A program made the translations under genes and the position numbers. From Karalla daura (Eukaryota; Chordata; Actinopteri; Chaetodontiformes; Leiognathidae), in contig JANZKI010000027.1 in NCBI GenBank assembly GCA_029224185.1, positions 1,798,001 to 1,862,000 on the forward strand: a stretch of DNA of 64,000 bases. Reading direction: 5' to 3'. Within the stretch, counting starts at the first letter, position 1. Each line of letters opens with the position of its first letter. Positions 1 through 9,727 of the stretch are shown one piece after another. The notes under the pieces are model-generated. The model worked only from the letters and a program-made list of their open reading frames with translations, searched no databases and was not told where the DNA came from.

Positions 1-218
1 AAAAGGCTCAACTTGGCTGTCGGAACCCACATGACAGGCATTTTGCTGTGCAGTTGTGGCCAACATGATGCATGTGGTAGAAAGAGCTTCTGAAATGAAT
101 TTTCCTACAGTTTCACGCTCGTAGTTCTGTGAAACGGCCGAAATCGGCGTAGTGAACACAATACAGGCAATTTGCTGTATAGCAGGGGCCAACTGCTGAA
201 TCTTGCAGCAAAAGCTTC
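1..218. repeat. Partial monomer at left window edge (E type)
   Basis: The window opens inside a monomer, 39 bases after its start. The GAAATGAATTTTCC variant in its B half marks it as the E family, which is the last member of the 4-monomer HOR that follows. The array therefore continues to the left. Confidence 0.95.
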
Positions 219-341
219 TCAAATGCATTTTCTCAGTTTCGTGTTCGCAGTTCTACAAAAAGGCTCAACTTGGCTGTCGGAACCCACATGACAGGCATTT
301 TGCTGCGCAGTTGTGGCCAACATGATGCATGTGGTAGAAAG
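213..341. repeat. A subunit (129 bp) of the dimeric monomer
   Basis: The A half runs from one AGCTTCT to the next. It aligns with the following B half through AGCTTCT, AAATGCATTTTC, CAGTTTC, AGTTCT, ACAGGCA.TTTGCTGT and GGCCAAC, with a 2-base gap near CATTTTCT. Hand alignment gives roughly 70% identity. A carries a short A-tract (ACAAAAAGG) and ends in GGTAGAAAG, the site of the only recurrent length change. The subunit occurs once per monomer throughout the window. Confidence 0.88.
221..230. other. 10-bp palindrome AAATGCATTT at the A-subunit start
   Basis: AAATGCATTT is self-complementary and occurs at the same place in essentially every A half. It also occurs at the equivalent place in B halves reading GAAATGCATTTTC; B halves reading GACATGCATT keep only the ATGCAT core. 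The palindrome therefore recurs about every 128-129 bp over much of the array. Whether a protein binds it is unknown. Confidence 0.8.
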
Positions 342-469
342 AGCTTCTGACATGCATTTTCCTACAGTTTCACGCTCGTAGTTCTGTGAAACGGCCGAAA
401 TCGGCTTGGTGAACACAATACAGGCAATTTGCTGTATAGCAGGGGCCAACTGCTGAATCTTGCAGCAAA
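342..469. repeat. B subunit (128 bp) of the dimeric monomer
   Basis: The B half begins AGCTTCTG and ends GCAGCAAA just before the next HindIII site. It is homologous to A but diverged, with distinctive GAAACGGCC and GCTGTATAGCAGG segments. Most family-diagnostic sites (133, 137, 144, 159, 164, 174, 181, 185-190, 199, 222) lie in B. A and B alternate strictly, so the amplified unit is the A-B dimer. Confidence 0.88.
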
Positions 470-1246
470 AGCTTCTCAAATGCATTTTCTCAGTTTCGCG
501 TTCGCAGTTCTACAAAAAGGCTCAACTTGGCTGTCGGAACCCACATGACAGGCATTTTGCTGTGCAGTTGTGGCTAACATGATGCATGTGGTAGAAAGAG
601 CTTCTGAAATGCATTTTCCTACAGTTTCACGCTCGTAGTTCTGTGAAACGGCCGAAATCGGTGTAGTGAACACAATACAGGCAATTTGCTGTATAGTAGG
701 GGCCAACTGCTGAATCTTGCAGCAAAAGCTTCTCAAATGCATTTTCTCAGTTTTGCGTTCGCAGTTCTACAAAAAGGCTCAACTTGGCTGTCGGAACCCA
801 CATGACAGGAATTTTGCTGTGCAGTTGTGGCCAACATGATGCATGTGGTAGAAAGAGCTTCTGACATGCATTTTCCTACAGTTTCACGCTCGTAGTTCTG
901 TGAAACGGCCGAAATCGGCGTGGTGAACACAATACAGGCAATTTGCTGTATAGCAGGGGCCAACTGCTGAATCTTGCAGCAAAAGCTTCTCAAATGCATT
1001 TTCTCAGTTTTGCGTTCGCAGTTCTACAAAAAGGCTCAACTTGGCTGTCGGAACCCACATGACAGGCATTTTGCTGTGCAGTTGTGGCTAACATGATGCA
1101 TGTGGTAGAAAGAGCTTCTGAAATGAATTTTCCTACAGTTTCACGCTCGTAGTTCTGTGAAACGGCCGAAATCGGCGTAGTGAACACAATACAGGCAATT
1201 TGCTGTATAGCAGGGGCCAACTGCTGAATCTTGCAGCAAAAGCTTC

Positions 1247-2531
1247 TCAAATGCATTTTCTCAGTTTCGTGTTCGCAGTTCTACAAAAAGGCTCAACTTG
1301 GCTGTCGGAACCCACATGACAGGCATTTTGCTGCGCAGTTGTGGCCAACATGATGCATGTGGTAGAAAGAGCTTCTGACATGCATTTTCCTACAGTTTCA
1401 CGCTCGTAGTTCTGTGAAACGGCCGAAATCGGCTTGGTGAACACAATACAGGCAATTTGCTGTATAGCAGGGGCCAACTGCTGAATCTTGCAGCAAAAGC
1501 TTCTCAAATGCATTTTCTCAGTTTCGCGTTCGCAGTTCTACAAAAAGGCTCAACTTGGCTGTCGGAACCCACATGACAGGCATTTTGCTGTGCAGTTGTG
1601 GCTAACATGATGCATGTGGTAGAAAGAGCTTCTGAAATGCATTTTCCTACAGTTTCACGCTCGTAGTTCTGTGAAACGGCCGAAATCGGTGTAGTGAACA
1701 CAATACAGGCAATTTGCTGTATAGTAGGGGCCAACTGCTGAATCTTGCAGCAAAAGCTTCTCAAATGCATTTTCTCAGTTTTGCGTTCGCAGTTCTACAA
1801 AAAGGCTCAACTTGGCTGTCGGAACCCACATGACAGGAATTTTGCTGTGCAGTTGTGGCCAACATGATGCATGTGGTAGAAAGAGCTTCTGACATGCATT
1901 TTCCTACAGTTTCACGCTCGTAGTTCTGTGAAACGGCCGAAATCGGCGTGGTGAACACAATACAGGCAATTTGCTGTATAGCAGGGGCCAACTGCTGAAT
2001 CTTGCAGCAAAAGCTTCTCAAATGCATTTTCTCAGTTTCGCGTTCGCAGTTCTACAAAAAGGCTCAACTTGGCTGTCGGAACCCACATGACAGGCATTTT
2101 GCTGTGCAGTTGTGGCTAACATGATGCATGTGGTAGAAAGAGCTTCTGACATGCATTTTCCTACAGTTTCACGCTCGTAGTTCTGTGAAACGGCCGAAAT
2201 CGGCGTGGTGAACACAATACAGGCAATTTGCTGTATAGCAGGGGCCAACTGCTGAATCTTGCAGCAAAAGCTTCTCAAATGCATTTTCTCAGTTTTGCGT
2301 TCGCAGTTCTACAAAAAGGCTCAACTTGGCTGTCGGAACCCACATGACAGGCATTTTGCTGTGCAGTTGTGGCTAACATGATGCATGTGGTAGAAAGAGC
2401 TTCTGAAATGAATTTTCCTACAGTTTCACGCTCGTAGTTCTGTGAAACGGCCGAAATCGGCGTAGTGAACACAATACAGGCAATTTGCTGTATAGCAGGG
2501 GCCAACTGCTGAATCTTGCAGCAAAAGCTTC
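1247..2531. repeat. 4-monomer HOR copy 2, expanded to 5 monomers
   Basis: Same order as copy 1, but with an additional chimeric monomer (2018-2274) between the S and E members, making 1,285 bp. The extra monomer combines the front of an E-type copy with the back of an S-type copy, as expected from an out-of-register exchange. Confidence 0.9.
2018..2274. repeat. Chimeric E/S monomer
   Basis: The front matches the E family (C22, C24, GGCATT at 76-81, GGCTAAC at 98-104). The back matches the S family (GACATGC, GGCGTGGTG, TATAGCAGG). The switch lies between monomer positions 100 and 133, around the A/B subunit junction. Confidence 0.85.
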
Positions 2532-3559
2532 TCAAATGCATTTTCTCAGTTTCGTGTTCGCAGTTCTACAAAAAGGCTCAACTTGGCTGTCGGAACCCAC
2601 ATGACAGGCATTTTGCTGCGCAGTTGTGGCCAACATGATGCATGTGGTAGAAAGAGCTTCTGACATGCATTTTCCTACAGTTTCACGCTCGTAGTTCTGT
2701 GAAACGGCCGAAATCGGCTTGGTGAACACAATACAGGCAATTTGCTGTATAGCAGGGGCCAACTGCTGAATCTTGCAGCAAAAGCTTCTCAAATGCATTT
2801 TCTCAGTTTCGCGTTCGCAGTTCTACAAAAAGGCTCAACTTGGCTGTCGGAACCCACATGACAGGCATTTTGCTGTGCAGTTGTGGCTAACATGATGCAT
2901 GTGGTAGAAAGAGCTTCTGAAATGCATTTTCCTACAGTTTCACGCTCGTAGTTCTGTGAAACGGCCGAAATCGGTGTAGTGAACACAATACAGGCAATTT
3001 GCTGTATAGTAGGGGCCAACTGCTGAATCTTGCAGCAAAAGCTTCTCAAATGCATTTTCTCAGTTTTGCGTTCGCAGTTCTACAAAAAGGCTCAACTTGG
3101 CTGTCGGAACCCACATGACAGGAATTTTGCTGTGCAGTTGTGGCCAACATGATGCATGTGGTAGAAAGAGCTTCTGACATGCATTTTCCTACAGTTTCAC
3201 GCTCGTAGTTCTGTGAAACGGCCGAAATCGGCGTGGTGAACACAATACAGGCAATTTGCTGTATAGCAGGGGCCAACTGCTGAATCTTGCAGCAAAAGCT
3301 TCTCAAATGCATTTTCTCAGTTTCGCGTTCGCAGTTCTACAAAAAGGCTCAACTTGGCTGTCGGAACCCACATGACAGGCATTTTGCTGTGCAGTTGTGG
3401 CTAACATGATGCATGTGGTAGAAAGAGCTTCTGAAATGAATTTTCCTACAGTTTCACGCTCGTAGTTCTGTGAAACGGCCGAAATCGGCGTAGTGAACAC
3501 AATACAGGCAATTTGCTGTATAGCAGGGGCCAACTGCTGAATCTTGCAGCAAAAGCTTC
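2532..3559. repeat. 4-monomer HOR, 1,028 bp, copy 3
   Basis: Restores the plain four-member order. Together with the next monomer (3560-3816) it forms a five-monomer string that recurs 3,855 bp (15 monomers) downstream at 6387-7671. Confidence 0.92.
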
Positions 3560-3816
3560 TCAAATGCATTTTCTCAGTTTCGTGTTCGCAGTTCTACAAA
3601 AAGGCTCAACTTGGCTGTCGGAACCCACATGACAGGCATTTTGCTGCGCAGTTGTGGCCAACATGATGCATGTGGTAGAAAGAGCTTCTGACATGCATTT
3701 TCCTACAGTTTCACGCTCGTAGTTCTGTGAAACGGCCGAAATCGGCTTGGTGAACACCATACAGGCAATTTGCTGTATAGTAGGGGCCAACTGCTGAATC
3801 TTGCAGCAAAAGCTTC
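3560..3816. repeat. Transition monomer between 4-mer HOR and mixed block
   Basis: It carries T24, C66 and C88 like the first 4-mer member, but C199 (ACACCATAC) and T222 like the C family. Its counterpart at 7415 has the same combination, also directly after an E-type copy. Confidence 0.8.
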
Positions 3817-5615
3817 TCAAATGCATTTTCTCAGTTTCGCGTTCGCAGTTCTACAAAAAGGCTCAACTTGGCTGTCGGAACCCACATGACAGGCATTTTG
3901 CTGTGCAGTTGTGGCCAACATGATGCATGTGGTAGAAAGAGCTTCTGAAATGCATTTTCCTACAGTTTCACGCTTGTAGCTCTGTGAAACGGCCGAAATC
4001 GGCGTGGTGAACACAATACAGGCAATTTGCTGTATAGCAGGGGCCAACTGCTGAATCTTGCAGCAAAAGCTTCTCAAATGCATTTTCTCAGTTTCGTGTT
4101 CGCAGTTCTACAAAAAGGCTCAACTTGGCTGTCGGAACACACATGACAGGCATTTTGCTGTGCAGTTGTGGCCAACATGATGCATGTGGTGGAAAGAGCT
4201 TCTGACATGCATTTTCTTACAGTTTCACGCTCGTAGTTCTGTGAAACGGCCGAAATCCGCTTGGTGAACACTATACAGGCAATTTGCTGTATAGTAGGGG
4301 CCAACTGCTGAATCTTGCAGCAAAAGCTTCTCAAATGCATTTTCTCAGTTTCGCGTTCGCAGTTCTACAAAAAGGCTCAACTTGGCTGTCGGAACACACA
4401 TGACAGGCATTTTGCTGCGCAGTTGTGGCCAACATGATGCATGTGGTAGAAAGAGCTTCTGACATGCATTTTCCTACAGTTTCACGCTCGTAGTTCTGTG
4501 AAACGGCCGAAATCGGCTTGGTGAACACCATACAGGCAATTTGCTGTATAGTAGGGGCCAACTGCTGAATCTTGCAGCAAAAGCTTCTCAAATGCATTTT
4601 CTCAGTTTCGCGTTCGCAGTTCTACAAAAAGGCTCAACTTGGCTGTCGGAACCCACATGACAGGCATTTTGCTGTGCAGTTGTGGCCAACATGATGCATG
4701 TGGTAGAAAGAGCTTCTGAAATGCATTTTCCTACAGTTTCACGCTCGTAGTTCTGTGAAACGGCCGAAATCGGCGTGGTGAACACAATACAGGCAATTTG
4801 CTGTATAGCAGGGGCCAACTGCTGAATCTTGCAGCAAAAGCTTCTCAAATGCATTTTCTCAGTTTCGCGTTCGCAGTTCTACAAAAAGGCTCAACTTGGC
4901 TGTCGGAACCCACATGACAGGCATTTTGCTGTGCAGTTGTGGCCAACATGATGCATGTGGTAGAAAGAGCTTCTGAAATGCATTTTCCTACAGTTTCACG
5001 CTTGTAGCTCTGTGAAACGGCCGAAATCGGCGTGGTGAACACAATACAGGCAATTTGCTGTATAGCAGGGGCCAACTGCTGAATCTTGCAGCAAAAGCTT
5101 CTCAAATGCATTTTCTCAGTTTCGTGTTCGCAGTTCTACAAAAAGGCTCAACTTGGCTGTCGGAACACACATGACAGGCATTTTGCTGTGCAGTTGTGGC
5201 CAACATGATGCATGTGGTAGAAAGAGCTTCTGAAATGCATTTTCCTACAGTTTCACGCTCGTAGTTCTGTGAAACGGCCGAAATCGGCTTGGTGAACACC
5301 ATACAGGCAATTTGCTGTATAGTAGGGGCCAACTGCTGAATCTTGCAGCAAAAGCTTCTCAAATGCATTTTCTCAGTTTCGCGTTCGCAGTTCTACAAAA
5401 AGGCTCAACTTGGCTGTCGGAACACACATGACAGGCATTTTGCTGCGCAGTTGTGGCCAACATGATGCATGTGGTAGAAAGAGCTTCTGACATGCATTTT
5501 CCTACAGTTTCACGCTCGTAGTTCTGTGAAACGACCAAAATCGGCTTGGTGAACACCATACAGGCAATTTGCTGTATAGTAGGGGCCAACTGCTGAATCT
5601 TGCAGCAAAAGCTTC

Positions 5616-5872
5616 TCAAATGCATTTTCTCAGTTTCTCGTTCGCAGTTCTACAAAAAGGCTCAACTTGGCTGTCGTAACACACATGACAGGCATTTTGC
5701 TGCGCAGTTGTGGCCAACATGATGCATGTGGTGGAAAGAGCTTCTGACATGCATTTTCTTACAGTTTCACGCTCGTAGTTCTGTGAAACGGCCGAAATCC
5801 GCTTGGTGAACACTATACAGGCAATTTGCTGTATAGTAGGGGCCAACTGCTGAATCTTGCAGCAAAAGCTTC
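5616..5872. repeat. R-type monomer with rare GTCGTAAC
   Basis: Carries TCTCG at 22-26 and a G-to-T change at monomer position 62 (GTCGTAAC in place of GTCGGAAC). The only other copy with this T is at 28995-29251, exactly 23,379 bp away, so it is a clean marker linking the two mixed blocks. Confidence 0.85.
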
Positions 5873-6050
5873 TCAAATGCATTTTCTCAGTTTCGCGTTC
5901 GCAGTTCTACAAAAAGGCTCAACTTGGCTGTCGGAACACACATGACAGGCATTTTGCTGCGCAGTTGTGGCCAACATGATGCATGTGGTAGAAAGAGCTT
6001 CTGACATGCATTTTCCTACAGTTTCACGCTCGTAGTTCTGTGAAACGGCC

Positions 6051-6056
6051 GATATC
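6051..6056. other. EcoRV site in 12-bp palindrome (first of six)
   Basis: GATATC lies within GCCGATATCGGC, a perfect inverted repeat made by the T181 variant. The other five are at 8878, 17869, 29430, 31743 and 40220. Spacings are 2,827, 8,991, 11,561, 2,313 and 8,477 bp, which report the HOR structure directly. Confidence 0.92.
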
Positions 6057-6386
6057 GGCTTGGTGAACACAATACAGGCAATTTGCTGTATAGTAGGGGC
6101 CAACTGCTGAATCTTGCAGCAAAAGCTTCTCAAATGCATTTTCTCAGTTTCGCGTTCGCAGTTCTACAAAAAGGCTCAACTTGGCTGTCGGAACACACAT
6201 GACAGGCATTTTGCTGTGCAGTTGTGGCCAACATGATGCATGTGGTGGAAAGAGTTTCTGACATGCATTTTCTTACAGTTTCACGCTCGTAGTTCTGTGA
6301 AACGGCCGAAATCCGCTTGGTGAACACTATACAGGCAATTTGCTGTATAGTAGGGGCCAACTGCTGAATCTTGCAGCAAAAGCTTC

Positions 6387-7414
6387 TCAAATGCATTTTC
6401 TCAGTTTCGTGTTCGCAGTTCTACAAAAAGGCTCAACTTGGCTGTCGGAACCCACATGACAGGCATTTTGCTGCGCAGTTGTGGCCAACATGATGCATGT
6501 GGTAGAAAGAGCTTCTGACATGCATTTTCCTACAGTTTCACGCTCGTAGTTCTGTGAAACGGCCGAAATCGGCTTGGTGAACACAATACAGGCAATTTGC
6601 TGTATAGCAGGGGCCAACTGCTGAATCTTGCAGCAAAAGCTTCTCAAATGCATTTTCTCAGTTTCGCGTTCGCAGTTCTACAAAAAGGCTCAACTTGGCT
6701 GTCGGAACCCACATGACAGGCATTTTGCTGTGCAGTTGTGGCTAACATGATGCATGTGGTAGAAAGAGCTTCTGAAATGCATTTTCCTACAGTTTCACGC
6801 TCGTAGTTCTGTGAAACGGCCGAAATCGGTGTAGTGAACACAATACAGGCAATTTGCTGTATAGTAGGGGCCAACTGCTGAATCTTGCAGCAAAAGCTTC
6901 TCAAATGCATTTTCTCAGTTTTGCGTTCGCAGTTCTACAAAAAGGCTCAACTTGGCTGTCGGAACCCACATGACAGGAATTTTGCTGTGCAGTTGTGGCC
7001 AACATGATGCATGTGGTAGAAAGAGCTTCTGACATGCATTTTCCTACAGTTTCACGCTCGTAGTTCTGTGAAACGGCCGAAATCGGCGTGGTGAACACAA
7101 TACAGGCAATTTGCTGTATAGCAGGGGCCAACTGCTGAATCTTGCAGCAAAAGCTTCTCAAATGCATTTTCTCAGTTTCGCGTTCGCAGTTCTACAAAAA
7201 GGCTCAACTTGGCTGTCGGAACCCACATGACAGGCATTTTGCTGTGCAGTTGTGGCTAACATGATGCATGTGGTAGAAAGAGCTTCTGAAATGAATTTTC
7301 CTACAGTTTCACGCTCGTAGTTCTGTGAAACGGCCGAAATCGGCGTAGTGAACACAATACAGGCAATTTGCTGTATAGCAGGGGCCAACTGCTGAATCTT
7401 GCAGCAAAAGCTTC
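6387..7414. repeat. 4-monomer HOR copy embedded in the mixed block
   Basis: The order matches 2532-3559 and is followed by the same transition monomer (7415). In the duplicated block only the first and last members remain (29766 and 30023), so two monomers were lost there. Confidence 0.9.
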
Positions 7415-8699
7415 TCAAATGCATTTTCTCAGTTTCGTGTTCGCAGTTCTACAAAAAGGCTCAACTTGGCTGTCGGAACCCACATGACAGGCATTTTGCT
7501 GCGCAGTTGTGGCCAACATGATGCATGTGGTAGAAAGAGCTTCTGACATGCATTTTCCTACAGTTTCACGCTCGTAGTTCTGTGAAACGGCCGAAATCGG
7601 CTTGGTGAACACCATACAGGCAATTTGCTGTATAGTAGGGGCCAACTGCTGAATCTTGCAGCAAAAGCTTCTCAAATGCATTTTCTCAGTTTCGCGTTCG
7701 CAGTTCTACAAAAAGGCTCAACTTGGCTGTCGGAACACACATGACAGGCATTTTGCTGTGCAGTTGTGGCCAACATGATGCATGTGGTGGAAAGAGCTTC
7801 TGACATGCATTTTCTTACAGTTTCACGCTCGTAGTTCTGTGAAACGGCCGAAATCCGCTTGGTGAACACTATACAGGCAATTTGCTGTATAGTAGGGGCC
7901 AACTGCTGAATCTTGCAGCAAAAGCTTCTCAAATGCATTTTCTCAGTTTCGCGTTCGCAGTTCTACAAAAAGGCTCAACTTGGCTGTCGGAACACACATG
8001 ACAGGCATTTTGCTGCGCAGTTGTGGCCAACATGATGCATGTGGTAGAAAGAGCTTCTGACATGCATTTTCCTACAGTTTCACGCTCGTAGTTCTGTGAA
8101 ACGGCCGAAATCGGCTTGGTGAACACCATACAGGCAATTTGCTGTATAGTAGGGGCCAACTGCTGAATCTTGCAGCAAAAGCTTCTCAAATGCATTTTCT
8201 CAGTTTCGCGTTCGCAGTTCTACAAAAAGGCTCAACTTGGCTGTCGGAACACACATGACAGGCATTTTGCTGCGCAGTTGTGGCCAACATGATGCATGTG
8301 GTAGAAAGAGCTTCTGACATGCATTTTCCTACAGTTTCACGCTCGTAGTTCTGTGAAACGGCCAAAATCGGCTTGGTGAACACCATACAGGCAATTTGCT
8401 GTATAGTAGGGGCCAACTGCTGAATCTTGCAGCAAAAGCTTCTCAAATGCATTTTCTCAGTTTCTCGTTCGCAGTTCTACAAAAAGGCTCAACTTGGCTG
8501 TCGGAACACACATGACAGGCATTTTGCTGCGCAGTTGTGGCCAACATGATGCATGTGGTGGAAAGAGCTTCTGACGTGCATTTTCTTACAGTTTCACGCT
8601 CGTAGTTCTGTGAAACGGCCGAAATCCGCTTGGTGAACACTATACAGGCAATTTGCTGTATAGTAGGGGCCAACTGCTGAATCTTGCAGCAAAAGCTTC

Positions 8700-8956
8700 T
8701 CAAATGCATTTTCTCAGTTTCGCGTTCGCAGTTCTACAAAAAGGCTCAACTTGGCTGTCGGAACACACATGACAGGCATTTTGCTGCGCAGTTGTGGCCA
8801 ACATGATGCATGTGGTAGAAAGAGCTTCTGACATGCATTTTCCTACAGTTTCACGCTCGTAGTTCTGTGAAACGGCCGATATCGGCTTGGTGAACACAAT
8901 ACAGGCAATTTGCTGTATAGTAGGGGCCAACTGCTGAATCTTGCAGCAAAAGCTTC
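8700..8956. repeat. V-type monomer opening HOR unit 1
   Basis: The A-to-T change at monomer position 181 turns CCGAAATCGG into the palindrome GCCGATATCGGC and creates an EcoRV site at 8878-8883. Equivalent monomers start at 5873, 17691, 29252, 31565 and 40042. Four of the six open a 35-monomer unit; the other two lie inside the mixed blocks. Confidence 0.9.
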
Positions 8957-9727
8957 TCAAATGCATTTTCTCAGTTTCGCGTTCGCAGTTCTACAAAAAG
9001 GCTCAACTTGGCTGTCGGAACACACATGACAGGCATTTTGCTGTGCAGTTGTGGCCAACATGATGCATGTGGTGGAAAGAGTTTCTGACATGCATTTTCT
9101 TACAGTTTCACGCTCGTAGTTCTGTGAAACGGCCGAAATCCGCTTGGTGAACACTATACAGGCAATTTGCTGTATAGTAGGGGCCAACTGCTGAATCTTG
9201 CAGCAAAAGCTTCTCAAATGCATTTTCTCAGTTTCGCGTTCGCAGTTCTACAAAAAGGCTCAACTTGGCTGTCGGAACACACATGACAGGCATTTTGCTG
9301 TGCAGTTGTGGCCAACATGATGCATGTGGTAGAAAGAGCTTCTGACATGCATTTTCCTACAGTTTCACGCTCGTAGTTCTGTGAAACGGCCGAAATCGGC
9401 TTGGTGAACACCATACAGGCAATTTGCTGTATAGCAGGGGCCAACTGCTGAATCTTGCAGCAAAAGCTTCTCAAATGCATTTTCTCAGTTTCGCGTTCGC
9501 AGTTCTACAAAAAGGCTCAACTTGGCTGTCGGAACCCACATGACAGGCATTTTGCTGTGCAGTTGTGGCCAACATGATGCATGTGGTAGAAAGAGCTTCT
9601 GAAATGCATTTTCCTACAGTTTCACGCTCGTAGTTCTGTGAAACGGCCGAAATCGGCTTGGTGAACACAATACAGGCAATTTGCTGTATAGCAGGGGCCA
9701 ACTGCTGAATCTTGCAGCAAAAGCTTC

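Larger units (their letters stand above)
219..475. repeat. Representative 257-bp monomer
   Basis: This is the first complete monomer and serves as the coordinate reference: monomer position n equals base 218+n. The variable sites read from it are 22, 24, 66, 78, 88, 100, 109, 118, 120-122 (1-bp deletion), 126, 133, 137, 144, 159, 164, 174, 181, 185, 187, 188, 190, 199, 222 and 233-235. The copy holds one HindIII site (AAGCTT, straddling the boundary with the next copy) and ATGCAT (NsiI) sites near the start of the A half, in GATGCATGTG near the end of A, and at the start of the B half. It is the first member of the 4-monomer HOR. Confidence 0.97.
219..485 (-). other. Recurrent 88-codon open frame, probably not a gene
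   Basis: On the minus strand an ATG-to-TGA frame of 88 codons spans each 257-bp monomer and overlaps the next by 10 bases. Because 257 is not a multiple of 3, the frame shifts from copy to copy and no long protein can form. It is broken in the 19 copies with the 1-bp loss, in the five TAA-bearing copies (48776, 50831, 52373, 56998, 62137) and in 53915. Many common variants change the encoded residue, and I recognise no domain or signal peptide. Openness is best explained by recent amplification of a monomer that happened to lack stops. Confidence 0.25.
219..1246. repeat. 4-monomer HOR, 1,028 bp, copy 1
   Basis: Four monomers in fixed order: (1) T24 with GCTTGG at 186-191; (2) T100 with GGTGTAG; (3) S type with T22 and GACAGGAATT; (4) E type with GAAATGAATTTT. 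The same order returns at 1247, 2532 and 6387, and parts of it near 30023, 51602, 53144, 57769 and 62908. It is the local repeat of the left end of the window. Confidence 0.93.
3817..8699. repeat. 19-monomer mixed block, copy 1
   Basis: Nineteen 257-bp monomers of the Y, R, C and V families, with an insertion-like copy of the 4-monomer HOR at 6387-7414. A four-member string (C variant with CCAAAATCGG, R variant, V with GATATC, R variant with GAGTTTCTG) occurs at 5359-6386 and again at 8186-9213, 2,827 bp (11 monomers) apart. The block recurs at 27196-31564, offset 23,379 bp at its start and 22,865 bp after a two-monomer loss in that copy. It is the left part of the 22.9-kb superunit. Confidence 0.88.

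Noticed and set aside
221..230. AAATGCATTT as an octamer (POU) transcription-factor site
   Set aside because: The octamer is ATGCAAAT or ATTTGCAT; the sequence here is ATGCATTT/AAATGCAT, so it does not match.
213..469. A and B halves as terminal repeats of a transposon
   Set aside because: The halves are direct, contiguous and without an internal coding region or target-site duplication. They fit an ancestral tandem dimer better.
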